64,000 nucleotides of DNA, taken from NCBI RefSeq assembly GCF_022829725.1, contig NZ_JAKSYG010000238.1, forward strand, positions 1-64,000, written 5' to 3'. Numbering within the stretch: the stretch's first letter is position 1; every line of letters begins with the position of its first letter. The translations under genes and the position numbers were made by a program. Under the pieces are notes generated by a model that saw only the letters and a list, made by a program, of their open reading frames with translations, did not search any database and was not told where the DNA came from. Positions 18,856 to 27,810 of this stretch are shown here, in pieces. The stretch comes from Methylobacterium sp. E-005. GTDB taxonomy: Bacteria > Pseudomonadota > Alphaproteobacteria > Rhizobiales > Beijerinckiaceae.

Positions 18856-20925
18856 ATGGCAACGAGAACCCCGGTCGGGGGTGAACCGGCGGCGCGGCTG
18901 GGCACGGCTTTGATCCCGCCCCGTCCGACGCGCGTCGCCGCTGCCGAGACCCCTCGGGCCGCGATGGCCTCGCCGGTGGTGGTCGGCGCCACGATCATCG
19001 CGGCCCTGTATTTCGGCCGCGATATCTTCATCCCGATCGCGATCGCGCTGCTCCTGTCGTTTGTGCTGACGCCGCTGGTCAACCGCCTGCGGCGGCTGCG
19101 GCTGCCGCGGGTGGTGGCGGTCGGCGTCAGCGTCCTCCTGACCCTCGGCATCGTGGCGGCGCTCGCGACCCTGATCGGCATCCAGGCGGCCGATCTCGCT
19201 GGGGATGTCCCGCGTTACCGGTCCACGATCGAGCGCAAGATCAACGGCCTGCGCGACTCGCCCGTCGGGCACATCACCGGGTACGTGGCCAATATCGGCC
19301 GGGCGCTCCATGATGGCGGCAAGGAAGCAAGCAAGGAGGCGAGTAAGGAGGCCGGCAAAGAGGCGGGCGGCGCGGAAGGACAGGCCGCCTTACCGCCGCG
19401 GGCGCCGGACCAGGCTCACCCACAGCAAAAACCCGTGGTGGTCGAGGTGGCCTCGACCCCGCCGGGACCGCTGGAGATGCTCTCCACCGTGCTCGCGCCG
19501 GTGATGCATCCGCTCGCCACCGTGGGCATCGTGTTCGTGGTGCTGCTGTTCGTGCTGATGCAGCGGGAGGATCTGCGCGACCGCATGATCCGGCTCGCGG
19601 GCTCCAGCGACCTGCATCGCACCACCGTGGCGATGGACGACGCGGCACGCCGGCTGAGTCGCTACTTCGTGGTCCAGCTCGCCCTCAACGCGGCCTTCGG
19701 GGTCGTCATCGGCACCGGCCTCTACGTCATCGGGGTGCCGAACCCGGTGCTCTGGGCGATTTTCTCGGCCGTGATGCGCTTCGTGCCCTACCTCGGCGCG
19801 GTCCTGTCGGCGATCCTGCCGATGGCGCTCGCCGCCGCGGTCGATCCCGGCTGGAACATGATGATCGCGGTGGCGATCCTGTTCGTCGTGCTGGAGCCGC
19901 TCACCGGCCAGGTGTTCGAGCCGATCTTCTACGGCCAGTCGACCGGACTCTCGCCCTTCGCGGTGCTGGTCTCGGCCCTGTTCTGGACCTGGCTGTGGGG
20001 TCCCGTCGGCCTGCTGCTGTCGACGCCGCTCACCGTCTGTCTCGTGGTGCTTGGCCGCCACGTGGAGTACCTCGAGTTCCTCGACGTGCTGTTCGGCGAC
20101 CGGCCGGCGCTGACCCCCGTACAGAACTTCTACCAGCGGATCCTCGCGGGCGATTCCGAGGAGGTGCTGGGCCATGCCGAGCTGATCCTGCAGCAATGCG
20201 CGCTCTCGTCCTACTACGATGAGGTTGTCCTCAAGGCGCTCGAACTCGCCGCCCGGGACGCCGCCCGGGGTGTGCTGACCGCCAAGCAGAAAGGGGCGAT
20301 GCGCACCGCTCTGGGCGAGCTGATCGCGGATCTCGCCGAGCGGAGCGACACGGTCGCGGAGACGGCCGGGCAGGGGGGTGGCGGCGGTGAGAGCGCCTGC
20401 AGTCCCCTGCCGATGGGCCCGGCGCCGGACGGCCTCGCGGCGGCCTGGACGCGGCAGGGGGCGGTGCTCTGCATCTCCGGGCGCGGCTTCCTCGACGAGG
20501 CCGCCGCCGCCATCCTGGCCCAGATCCTGGAGAAGCGCGGGATCGGCGCCCGCACGGTGCCGTTCGCCGAGGCGTCGGCGGCGCGGATCGGGCGCTTCGA
20601 GCCTGGCCCGGCTCAAATGACCTGCGTCGTCTCCCTGGCGCTCGACGGCGAGCCGACCCACCTGCGCCGCCTGATTCGGCGCCTGAGGGCGCGGATGCCC
20701 GGCGTTCCGGTCCTGCTCGGCCTCTGGCTCGCCGGGGATGACGCACGTGCCGCGTCCGGCGCGGAGCGATCGGCCGGCGCCGACGCGCAAGCCGCCTCGC
20801 TCCGGGCGATGGTGGAGGCCGTCCTGGCCGCCGCGCAGAACCCGGCGATCCCGGAGGCCGAAGCGGCCAGCGATCCACAGACTGGTGGCGCCGCCCAGAA
20901 CGCGCGCGCCACGGCCGGCGTATGA
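18856..20925 (+). CDS. AI-2E family transporter (PerM/TqsA-like) with C-terminal cytosolic extension
   Basis: A 689-residue inner-membrane protein. The ATG at 18856 opens a protein with several hydrophobic helices (for example VVVGATIIAALYFGRDIFIPIAIALLLSFVLTPLVN), a charged Lys/Glu-Ala loop with four KEASKEA-type repeats (about 155-172), and the family core YVIGVPNPVLWAIFSAVMRFVPYLGAVLSAILPM and GPVGLLLSTPLTVCLVVLG. AI-2E transporters export autoinducer-2 (TqsA) or act as Na+/H+ antiporters. About 280 residues follow the last membrane helix (roughly 405 to 689), including FYQRILAGDSEEVLGHAE and, after a Gly-rich hinge, an alpha/beta region. Its stop overlaps the frame of the next gene only if that gene starts early; a later start is preferred there. 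Confidence 0.85.
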   Translation: MATRTPVGGEPAARLGTALIPPRPTRVAAAETPRAAMASPVVVGATIIAALYFGRDIFIPIAIALLLSFVLTPLVNRLRRLRLPRVVAVGVSVLLTLGIVAALATLIGIQAADLAGDVPRYRSTIERKINGLRDSPVGHITGYVANIGRALHDGGKEASKEASKEAGKEAGGAEGQAALPPRAPDQAHPQQKPVVVEVASTPPGPLEMLSTVLAPVMHPLATVGIVFVVLLFVLMQREDLRDRMIRLAGSSDLHRTTVAMDDAARRLSRYFVVQLALNAAFGVVIGTGLYVIGVPNPVLWAIFSAVMRFVPYLGAVLSAILPMALAAAVDPGWNMMIAVAILFVVLEPLTGQVFEPIFYGQSTGLSPFAVLVSALFWTWLWGPVGLLLSTPLTVCLVVLGRHVEYLEFLDVLFGDRPALTPVQNFYQRILAGDSEEVLGHAELILQQCALSSYYDEVVLKALELAARDAARGVLTAKQKGAMRTALGELIADLAERSDTVAETAGQGGGGGESACSPLPMGPAPDGLAAAWTRQGAVLCISGRGFLDEAAAAILAQILEKRGIGARTVPFAEASAARIGRFEPGPAQMTCVVSLALDGEPTHLRRLIRRLRARMPGVPVLLGLWLAGDDARAASGAERSAGADAQAASLRAMVEAVLAAAQNPAIPEAEAASDPQTGGAAQNARATAGV

Positions 20926-21032
20926 TGCCACCGTTCCGGCCCCAGGGACTTGACGGCCGGGGGGACGCACCGGTTTCGTCGGGCATCGACCGGGCGATCA
21001 GGCCGGCTGCAGATGAACAAGGAAGTGATCCG

Positions 21033-21821
21033 ATGAGCGTCGTCGAACTCGGGCGGTTCCTGGACGATCTCGCAGACGCCTCCGGGCGGGCGATCCTCCC
21101 GTTCTTCCGCGCCCAGTTCGGCCTCGACGACAAGGCGCGCAGCGGCGCGCCGTTCGATCCCGTCACCGAGGCCGACCGGGCCGCCGAGGTCGTGCTGCGC
21201 ACGATGATCGGCCAGACCTTTCCGGCCCACGGCATCCTCGGCGAGGAGTTCGGCTCGGAACGCACCGACGCCGAATGCGTCTGGGTCCTCGATCCGATCG
21301 ACGGCACCCGCTCCTTCATCGCGGGTCTGCCGACCTGGGGCACCCTGATCGGCCTGACCCGCAATGGCGTCCCGGTGCGCGGGATGATGCACCAGCCCTA
21401 TCTCGGCGAGCGCTTCACCGGCGACGGGAAGAGCGCCCGGCTGCGCGGCCCCGCGGGCGAGCGTACGCTGCTCACCCGCCGGTCGGCCGATCTCGGTCAG
21501 GCGATTCTGGCCACGACGGATCCGCGCCTGTTCGCGGCCGGCGAAGAGACCGAGCGCTTCCGGGCGCTGGAGGGGCAGGTGCGGATGTCCCGCTACGGCG
21601 CCGATTGCTACGCCTATTGCATGCTGGCTGCGGGCCAGATCGATCTGGTGGTGGAGGCGGGGCTGAAACCCTACGATATCGTCGCGCTGATCCCGATCAT
21701 CGAGGGGGCCGGGGGGCGGGTCACGGCCTGGGACGGCGGCTCGGCGGCCGGGGGCGGCCGGGTCGTGGCGGCCGGCGATCCGCGGCTGCACGCGGCCGCG
21801 CTGAGGGTGCTGAACCCGTGA
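21033..21821 (+). CDS. hisN: Inositol-monophosphatase-family enzyme, probable histidinol-phosphatase
   Basis: A 262-residue Mg-dependent phosphatase. It shows GAPFDPVTEADRAAE (metal-binding DxVTxxD), GILGEEFG, and WVLDPIDGTRSFIAGLPTWGTLIGL. The last is the DPIDGT metal site in the form typical of HisN, where RSFIxGxP replaces the inositol-phosphatase pattern. A late KPYDIVALIPIIEGAGG replaces the usual WDxA(A/G). HisN dephosphorylates histidinol phosphate, step eight of histidine synthesis, in organisms lacking HisB-type phosphatase. The ATG at 21033 has AAGGAAG at 21019-21025; an earlier in-frame ATG overlapping the transporter stop lacks one. Other phosphate esters cannot be excluded. Confidence 0.85.
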   Translation: MSVVELGRFLDDLADASGRAILPFFRAQFGLDDKARSGAPFDPVTEADRAAEVVLRTMIGQTFPAHGILGEEFGSERTDAECVWVLDPIDGTRSFIAGLPTWGTLIGLTRNGVPVRGMMHQPYLGERFTGDGKSARLRGPAGERTLLTRRSADLGQAILATTDPRLFAAGEETERFRALEGQVRMSRYGADCYAYCMLAAGQIDLVVEAGLKPYDIVALIPIIEGAGGRVTAWDGGSAAGGGRVVAAGDPRLHAAALRVLNP

Positions 21822-21969
21822 GGGTGGGGCGGCTGGCTGTATCGCGCGCCGGCATTGCGGCGGGAGGCATGAACGCGCACGCGGATGACACGCGCCGCCT
21901 CTACACCCTCCCCCGCAGAGGGGGGCGGGATGACGCCGCGCCTGCCCAAAGCCTTCAGGGCCGATCCGC

Positions 21970-23085
21970 GTGCTGCTGAACGCCCTCGTCCTGCTGACCA
22001 GCCTGATGCCACCCGCAGCGGCGCGCGTGGAGGGCCTCCTGCGCATCCCACCGACAGTCCCGGTGGTCGCCGTCGCCACCGAACCGGCTCCGCGTTTCGA
22101 CCCCGCAACCCGCTCCGTCTCCAACTGGCACGCCCAGACCGGCGCGCAACTTACGCCCCGCGCCCTCGCCCTCACGGCCTCGCTGGCGCAGGATCCGCCC
22201 TACGTCGCCCGCTGCGTGCGGCTGAACAACGGCTGGTGCATCAAGTCGGCCCGCTGGCCCGGCGAGATTGGCGCCGATGCGGAGGGCCACACCGCCTTCG
22301 CCACCCTGGATGACGGGGCCGACGCGGCGGCGAGCCTGCTGCGGCGCTACTACCGCGACTATAACCGGCATACGGCCCTCGCCATCGTGCGCCGCTGGGC
22401 GCCGGCCGAGTGCCGGATGGCGTCCGCGCAAGCGGGCGGTGGAGTGAAAGCGCCGGCCGTGACGACGGCATTGGCACCCCGGGGTCTGGGACGGACGCTG
22501 CGCGCGCGCTTCCTCGCGAAACATCGCCCCGGCGGCGCACCCCGGGGTCGGGCGGCCCTGCGCGTGCAGCCGTGGTCGCCGCTCGCCCGCATGGCCGGCC
22601 GGTCCGCCCGACGCCCGACCGTTCCACACGTCGCAGCGCTCCGATCCGTGCCCGACATCGCGTCCGATATCACCCCCTCCATGCGCCCGGCCCGGAGCGT
22701 CGCCGATCCGTCGGCGCTCCTCGACCGGAAGGCGGACGGCCGGGTGCCGAGCGCCGACCGGATGGTTGCCGAATCTGCGCTCCTGCCCGCCATCGCGGCG
22801 GGCCTTCCGGTCCTCGACCTGCGCCTGCCGGCCCCGCTCTGCACGGGCGACGAGACCCGCATCCAGGCCTATGCCGCCCGGATCAGCGGCAGCGTCGGCC
22901 TGAAACCCGGCGACGACCTCGACCTGTTCGGTCCGGACGGCGTCCCGCGCGCCAACCTCGCGCCGGTGATGCTGGCGATGTCGGCGGTGGAACTCGGGAC
23001 CCTCCGGGCCGGCCCCGACCTCGTCGCGGGGGCGATCGCCCGGCTGAGACCGCCGACGCCGGCCGCCGGAGGCACGCCGCCGTAA
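21970..23085 (+). CDS. Hypothetical exported protein with a phage-structural-protein-like segment
   Basis: A 371-residue protein. The GTG start at 21970 opens a short hydrophobic leader (LLNALVLLTSLMPPAAA). Around residues 80-147, CVRLNNGWCIKSARWPGEIGADAEGHTAFATLDDGADAAASLLRRYYRDYNRHTALAIVRRWAPAEC resembles a module found in phage virion proteins, with the order N-x-x-W-C-I-K, G-x-x-G-x-D, and LLRxYYxxYxxxT-x-x-x-IVxRWAP. This is pattern recognition only. The middle (150-260) is Arg/Ala/Pro-rich and low complexity. The C-terminal DETRIQAYAARISGSVGLKPGDDLDLFGPDG may be a second domain. It is followed by ycjX after 85 bases. Function is unknown. Confidence 0.6.
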   Translation: MLLNALVLLTSLMPPAAARVEGLLRIPPTVPVVAVATEPAPRFDPATRSVSNWHAQTGAQLTPRALALTASLAQDPPYVARCVRLNNGWCIKSARWPGEIGADAEGHTAFATLDDGADAAASLLRRYYRDYNRHTALAIVRRWAPAECRMASAQAGGGVKAPAVTTALAPRGLGRTLRARFLAKHRPGGAPRGRAALRVQPWSPLARMAGRSARRPTVPHVAALRSVPDIASDITPSMRPARSVADPSALLDRKADGRVPSADRMVAESALLPAIAAGLPVLDLRLPAPLCTGDETRIQAYAARISGSVGLKPGDDLDLFGPDGVPRANLAPVMLAMSAVELGTLRAGPDLVAGAIARLRPPTPAAGGTPP

Positions 23086-23170
23086 CGACAAGCCTTGCGG
23101 TTCGGCCCAAGGCGCGCCACCTCTGCCGCGCCACCTCTGCCCCGCCTTTTCCCTCACGACGAGCCCGCCC

Positions 23171-24616
23171 GTGCCCCTGACCGACCTTGCCGCACGCGCC
23201 GGCTCGGCCGTCAAAGCCTTCGCCGAAGCCTCGCACGACCTGCTGATCCAGCCGACGCTCCGGCTCGGGGTCACCGGGCTCGCGCGCTCGGGCAAGACCG
23301 TGTTCACGACGGCGCTGATCCACCACCTGGTGGAGACCCACGCCCTGCCGGCCTTCGCGCCCGCGCAGGAGGGCCGCTTGCGCCGCGCCAAGCTGGTGCC
23401 GCAGCCGGACGACGACGTCCCGCGCTTCCCCTTCGAGGAGCATTTCGGGACGCTGACCGAAGCAAGGCGCTGGCCGCGCTCCACCGACCGGATCAGCCAG
23501 TTCCGCCTGGAGATCGCCTACGAGCGCGCCGCCGGCTGGCGCACCGGCCCGGCGACCCTGATGCTCGACGTGGTCGATTATCCCGGCGAATGGCTGCTCG
23601 ACCTCGCGCTGATCGAGACCAGCTACACGGCGTGGTCGCGCGCCACGATCAACGGCACCCGCCGCCCCGGCCGCGCCGCGGTGGCAGCCCCCTGGCTCGA
23701 CGCGCTGAAGGGGTTCGACCCGAGCGGCCCCCTCGACGAGATCGCGGCCGAGAGGGCGAGCGACGCGTTCAAGCTCTACCTCGAAGGACTCCGGGCCGGG
23801 CCGGAATCGGTGGCGACGACGCCCCCGGGGCGGTTCCTGATGCCGGGCGACCTCGCGGGCTCGCCGGCGCTGACCTTCGCGCCCCTCGATCGCCTCCCCG
23901 AGAGCATCGCCCCCGACAGCCTCGCCGGGCTGATGGAGCGGCGCTTCGAGGCCTACAAGAGCAAGGTCGTCACCCCGTTCTTCCGCGACCATTTCCAGCG
24001 GGTCGACCGGCAGATCGTGCTGGTCGATGTGCTCTCGGCGGTGGATGCTGGCCCGACCGCGCTTGCCGAGCTGGAGGAGGCGCTGGACGCGGTTCTGCTC
24101 AGCCTCAATATCGGCCGCAACACGGTGCTGTCGCGGCTGTTTGCCCCCCGGGCCGACCGGGTGCTGTTCGCCGCCACCAAGGCCGATCACCTCCACCAGA
24201 CGAGTCACGACCGGCTCGACGCCCTGCTGCGGCTCCTCGTGTCGCGGGCCATGCGGCGGACGGAGGCCGCGGGCGCCCGGGTCGGCACCGTGGCTCTGGC
24301 CTCCGTACGGGCCACCCGGGAGACCACCGTCCACGACGGCGCGGAGATCCTTCGGGCGGTCGCCGGCACGCCGGAGGCCGGCGAAGTGGTGGGCGACGAG
24401 GTGTTCGACGGCAACAGCGAGGCCGCGATCTTCCCGGGGGAACTGCCCGCCCGCGCCGAAGCCGTGCTGGAGGGGGCGGTGGAGCCCGGCTCCCTGCGCT
24501 TCCCCCGCTTCCGCCCGCCGCTCGTGCGGTCTGACGGCCTCGGCCGCCCGGGGCATCTGCCGCAGATCCGGCTCGACCGGGCGATGCAGTTCCTGATCGG
24601 GGACAAGCTGGCATGA
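23171..24616 (+). CDS. ycjX: YcjX-like P-loop NTPase (DUF463)
   Basis: A 481-residue YcjX-family protein. LRLGVTGLARSGKTVFTTALIHHLV (about 34-58) contains a GxxxxGKT nucleotide site. ATLMLDVVDYPGEWLLDLAL holds the DxPGEW motif typical of the family, and LFAATKADHLHQTSHDRLDALLR the TKAD guanine-specificity motif. It starts with GTG at 23171 and is cytoplasmic. The gene lies 31 bases upstream of ycjF, the arrangement known in many proteobacteria, where both respond to envelope or heat stress. The biochemical role remains unclear in the family. Confidence 0.92.
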   Translation: MPLTDLAARAGSAVKAFAEASHDLLIQPTLRLGVTGLARSGKTVFTTALIHHLVETHALPAFAPAQEGRLRRAKLVPQPDDDVPRFPFEEHFGTLTEARRWPRSTDRISQFRLEIAYERAAGWRTGPATLMLDVVDYPGEWLLDLALIETSYTAWSRATINGTRRPGRAAVAAPWLDALKGFDPSGPLDEIAAERASDAFKLYLEGLRAGPESVATTPPGRFLMPGDLAGSPALTFAPLDRLPESIAPDSLAGLMERRFEAYKSKVVTPFFRDHFQRVDRQIVLVDVLSAVDAGPTALAELEEALDAVLLSLNIGRNTVLSRLFAPRADRVLFAATKADHLHQTSHDRLDALLRLLVSRAMRRTEAAGARVGTVALASVRATRETTVHDGAEILRAVAGTPEAGEVVGDEVFDGNSEAAIFPGELPARAEAVLEGAVEPGSLRFPRFRPPLVRSDGLGRPGHLPQIRLDRAMQFLIGDKLA

Positions 24617-24647
24617 CGATGTCTGTGAGTCTGCGGAGCCCTCCTCC

Positions 24648-25673
24648 ATGACCTCGGGCCAGAAACCCCGCGCCTTCCGGATCACGCCGGAGCCGCCGTC
24701 GAACGCGAGCGTGACCACCACGCCCCTCTCCCCCGGGCCGCAGACCCGGATCGTCGAGGAGCCCTTCGAGATCGTCGATGCCGCCGACGGCGTCGCAGTG
24801 CCGGTGGCGCCCAAGCGCCGCTCGCCCTGGGGGGCGCTGTTCCTGTCGGCGATGGGCGGCCTCGTCTCGCTCGGGATCGGCCTCTCGATCGAGCGGATGA
24901 TCGCCGACCTGTTCCAGGCCGCGCCCTGGCTCGGCTGGGTGGCGCTCGCGCTGCTCGGCCTCGCCGCCCTGGCGCTGCTGGCGATCGTCGTGCGGGAACT
25001 CGCCGGCCTGCGGCGGGAGCGGAAGATCGAGCGCCTGCGCCAATCCGCCGTCGATGCCCTGAGCACCCGCGACCACACCGGCGCGCAGGCGGTGGTGCAG
25101 GCGCTCTCGGCCTTCTACGCCGACCGCGACAGCCTCTCGGCGGGCCGCGCCCGGATCGACGCCGCCGCCGACGCGATCCTCGACGTGGACGACCGGATCG
25201 GGCTCGCCGAGCACGAATTGCTGTCCGGTCTCGACCGGCAGGCCCGCAACGCCATCGCGGCGTCGGCCAAGCAGGTCTCGGCGGTGACGGCGCTCAGCCC
25301 GCGGGCGATCGTGGACGTGGCCTTCGTGGTCTTCGCCGCCGTGCGGCTCCTGCGCCGGATCGCGGCGATCTACGGCGGGCGGCCCGGCTTCCTCGGCTTC
25401 CTGCGGCTGGCGCGCGCGGCCGTGGCGCATCTCACCGTCACCGGCGGAATGGCGGTCGGCGAGAGCGTGATGCAGCAGGTGCTGGGCCTCGGGATCGCGG
25501 CCCGGATCTCGGCCAAGCTGGGGGAGGGGGTGCTCAACGGGCTGATGACCGCCCGGTTCGGGCTCGCGGCCCTCAACGTCTGCCGGCCGCTCCCCTTCGT
25601 GCGGGAAGCGCCGCCCCGGCTCGCCGACGTCGCCGGGGAGCTGCTGCGCGCGGCCGAGACCGAATCGAAATAA
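24648..25673 (+). CDS. ycjF: YcjF-like inner-membrane protein (TIGR01620/DUF697)
   Basis: A 341-residue membrane protein. Two adjacent hydrophobic helices (roughly WGALFLSAMGGLVSLGIGLSI at 62-82 and WLGWVALALLGLAALALLAIVV at 95-116) follow a polar N-terminus. The soluble region ends in LTVTGGMAVGESVMQQVLGLGIAARISAKLGEGVLNGLMTARFGLAALNVCRPLPF, the conserved DUF697-type C-terminus. That region often includes a GTPase-partner surface. It is downstream of ycjX in the same direction and probably translated from the same message. It may anchor YcjX to the membrane. No regulator site was identified. Confidence 0.9.
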   Translation: MTSGQKPRAFRITPEPPSNASVTTTPLSPGPQTRIVEEPFEIVDAADGVAVPVAPKRRSPWGALFLSAMGGLVSLGIGLSIERMIADLFQAAPWLGWVALALLGLAALALLAIVVRELAGLRRERKIERLRQSAVDALSTRDHTGAQAVVQALSAFYADRDSLSAGRARIDAAADAILDVDDRIGLAEHELLSGLDRQARNAIAASAKQVSAVTALSPRAIVDVAFVVFAAVRLLRRIAAIYGGRPGFLGFLRLARAAVAHLTVTGGMAVGESVMQQVLGLGIAARISAKLGEGVLNGLMTARFGLAALNVCRPLPFVREAPPRLADVAGELLRAAETESK

Positions 25674-25676
25674 GGG

Positions 25677-25901
25677 CTACTTGGCGCCCGCGGCCCGGCG
25701 GTTGGCGATGCGGGAGAACATGTTGCCGGTATAGTCGGCGACCTTGGGCTTCTCGACCTCGCCGACCTTCGCCTCGAAGGCCTCGATGCGCTTGAGCAGC
25801 GCCACGTCGTTGAACAGGGAGCTGTTGAAGTTCGCCTGGGCCCGGGGTCCAAGGGCGGTTTGGACCGCCTCGAGTCGTTCCAGAAGCTCTTTGCGCGTCA
25901 C
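25677..25901 (-). CDS. Small hypothetical protein
   Basis: A 74-residue soluble protein starting at GTG 25901, chosen because GGGAGAG lies upstream; the frame continues to 25997 but without a better start. The sequence (VTRKELLERLEAVQTALGPRAQANFNSSLF, then RIEAFEAKVGEVEKPKVADYTGNMFSRIANRR) is mostly helical and charged. I do not recognise the family. It is convergent with ycjF, the two stop codons being four bases apart, and has its own promoter region in the 100 bases before 26008. Confidence 0.6.
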   Translation of the reverse strand: MTRKELLERLEAVQTALGPRAQANFNSSLFNDVALLKRIEAFEAKVGEVEKPKVADYTGNMFSRIANRRAAGAK

Positions 25902-26007
25902 GATTCTCTCCCGGAGCGGCTTCGGGCCGAAGGACCGCCCGCGGCCCCCACTGAAGGGGGGTGGTGGTAAACGACGCGTTAACACGGCCCGTGACACACC
26001 CGCCGGG

Positions 26008-26562
26008 TTACTGAAGGCCCTTCAAGAACCCCGCGAGCCGCATCAGCCCCTCAGGCCACGGCCCGTGCCCGCTCGCCACGTTGATGTGGCCGGACTCGCC
26101 GGCGTCGACGGTCAGCGAACCCCAGGCATGGGCGAAGTCGTTGGCGCGGTCGTAGGCACAATAGGGATCCGTCCGGCTGGCGACGAGCAGCGACGGAAAG
26201 GGCAGGGGGTCCCGGGGTACCGGCGCGAAGGCCCGCACCGAATCGGGCAGGCCTGGTGCCTCCTCCACGTCGGGCATGGAAACCAACAGGGCGCCGCGCA
26301 CCACGCCCGCGGGGAGCAGCGGCACGGCCTCGACGCTCGCCACCACCCCGAGGCTGTGGGCGATCAGGATCACCGGCCGGGTCGCGGCCGCGACCGCCTC
26401 GGCGATCCGGCCGCACCACGCCTCGGGCGTCGGTGCGTGCCAGTCGTCCTGCGCGACCACGCGCGCCGTGGCGAGGCGCCCAGCCCATCGGGCCTGCCAA
26501 TGGTCCTCCTCCGAACCCCCGAGGCCCGGGACGATCAGGATGTCGCAATCGGCCGTCTTCAT
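26008..26562 (-). CDS. RBBP9/YdeN-type alpha/beta serine hydrolase
   Basis: A 184-residue hydrolase of the RBBP9/YdeN family. It starts with CDILIVPGLGGSEEDHWQARW (oxyanion-side GLGGS, then DHWQ typical of this family). The nucleophile elbow is LIAHSLGVVASV, with Ser in HSLG. The acid is in VASRTDPYC and the base His in ESGHINVASGHGPW. The length is normal. The ATG at 26562 was chosen because longer starts precede the first strand. Reported members are small esterases of unknown natural substrate. It lies 46 bases downstream of the UvsE gene on the same strand and could be co-transcribed with it. Confidence 0.88.
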   Translation of the reverse strand: MKTADCDILIVPGLGGSEEDHWQARWAGRLATARVVAQDDWHAPTPEAWCGRIAEAVAAATRPVILIAHSLGVVASVEAVPLLPAGVVRGALLVSMPDVEEAPGLPDSVRAFAPVPRDPLPFPSLLVASRTDPYCAYDRANDFAHAWGSLTVDAGESGHINVASGHGPWPEGLMRLAGFLKGLQ

Positions 26563-26608
26563 GCGGGATTGCCTAAAGCGGTCGGGCCGAGGCGTCGAGA
26601 CCGTCTCG

Positions 26609-27682
26609 TCATTCGGCGGCGATCGGCGCGGCCTGCTCAAGCGCGGCGATGTGGGCGGCAATCTGCATCGAGGCCCGGTTCTTCGCCTTGGCCTCGATCT
26701 CGAAATCCGCCCAGACCAAGTGGCGGGCCACGAGGTCGTTCACCGCCCGGTTCCACATCAGGTCGGAATGGGCGGCGAGGTCCCGGACCGCGTGGCCCGC
26801 CGCGCGCAGGGCCGGGAAGTCGGGCAGGGCCTCCGGATCGGAATCCGCGATCACCGCTTCGCGGGACACGCTGATATGGGCGATCGGCCGGACCCCGCGC
26901 CAGGAGTCCTTCACCCGGACGATGCGGGGCTCGTTGGGTTCGAGATATTCGCCGCCGCTCTGAACCCAGTGGTGGTGCAGATCGAGCACCACCGGGACGA
27001 TGTCGGCGAGCTGCAGCACGGCGTCGAGGCCGAACACGTTCTCGTCGTTCTCCACCGTGATGAGGTCGCGCGCCACCTGGCTCGCCTTGGGCAGGGTCTC
27101 GCGGAAACCCTCGACGCCAGGGTCGCCGGCGCCGACATGGATGTTGATATGGGCGCCGTGCGGGTGCCAGCCGCCGCCATAGCCCATCCGGTCGAAGATC
27201 TCGGCGTGGTAGTCGAGTTCCGACAGCCCGTTGGCGATGGCCGCCGGATTGCGGCTCGCCAGCAGGCAGAACGGGCCGGGGTGGAAGCTCAGCCGCACCC
27301 CGAGCCTGCGCGCCAGGGTACCGGCCTCCGCGAGGCCGCGATCGACCAGAGCCACCATCTCGGGCTCAGCATAGATCGCCTGCGCGATCGGATGGGTGTA
27401 GCCCGGCAGGACGTTGCTCGCCATGCGCAGCAGCCGCTCCAGGGGCGGGCGGGCGCCGACCCAGGCGATCTGCCGGGCGAGCGCATCGAGGTTGTGCGCC
27501 ACGAGGCCGGAGAGCTTCGCGTGACGGGCTGCCGGTTCCAGCTTGGTGAGATAGGCCATCGTCACGCTGGTCAGGTTCATATGGAGCGTCGCCTCACGCT
27601 CCGCCTTGAGCGTGGCATGCGTGCCGGGCGGCTCGTCCAGGATGAACTTGCAGCAGAAACCGAGGCGGGGCTGATCGACCAT
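26609..27682 (-). CDS. uvsE: UV damage repair endonuclease (UvsE/UVDE)
   Basis: A 357-residue TIM-barrel metalloendonuclease. It nicks DNA 5' of UV photoproducts and other lesions as an alternative to UvrABC. Recognisable blocks are RLGFCCKFI at the start, LTKLEPAARHAKLSGLVAHNLDALARQIAWV, SNVLPGYTH, RLSFHPGPFCLLASRNPAAIANGLSELDYHAEIFDRMG, and HINIHVG, ENDENVFGLDAVL and VLDLHHHWV, which carry the Mn-binding His, Glu and Asp residues. The ATG at 27682 is given; a GTG at 27691 is possible. The C-terminal extension (about 290-357) is helical. In a phyllosphere organism such as Methylobacterium a UV-repair enzyme fits the lifestyle, but that is context rather than evidence. Confidence 0.88.
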   Translation of the reverse strand: MVDQPRLGFCCKFILDEPPGTHATLKAEREATLHMNLTSVTMAYLTKLEPAARHAKLSGLVAHNLDALARQIAWVGARPPLERLLRMASNVLPGYTHPIAQAIYAEPEMVALVDRGLAEAGTLARRLGVRLSFHPGPFCLLASRNPAAIANGLSELDYHAEIFDRMGYGGGWHPHGAHINIHVGAGDPGVEGFRETLPKASQVARDLITVENDENVFGLDAVLQLADIVPVVLDLHHHWVQSGGEYLEPNEPRIVRVKDSWRGVRPIAHISVSREAVIADSDPEALPDFPALRAAGHAVRDLAAHSDLMWNRAVNDLVARHLVWADFEIEAKAKNRASMQIAAHIAALEQAAPIAAE

Positions 27683-27810
27683 AAGACGCACAACGCGCGT
27701 GAAGCGTTTGCGTCCCAGCGGGAAGGGCGAAGATTGGCGGAACGGCAGCGGCGCGCCGACGTTGGGCCCCGTGAGCGCGGCAGTTCCGCGCGCACGGCCC
27801 GTCTCGACCC

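Noticed and set aside
17803..20925. A 1040-residue gene covering the end of the PrpD-like gene and the transporter
   Set aside because: The first 351 codons are an out-of-frame Arg-rich shadow of the PrpD-like gene. A real start with leader helices is at 18856.
20922..21032. Earlier start of the histidinol-phosphatase-like gene overlapping the transporter stop
   Set aside because: The extra 37 residues are Pro/Gly/Asp-rich and precede the natural start of the fold, while ATG 21033 has a good ribosome binding site.
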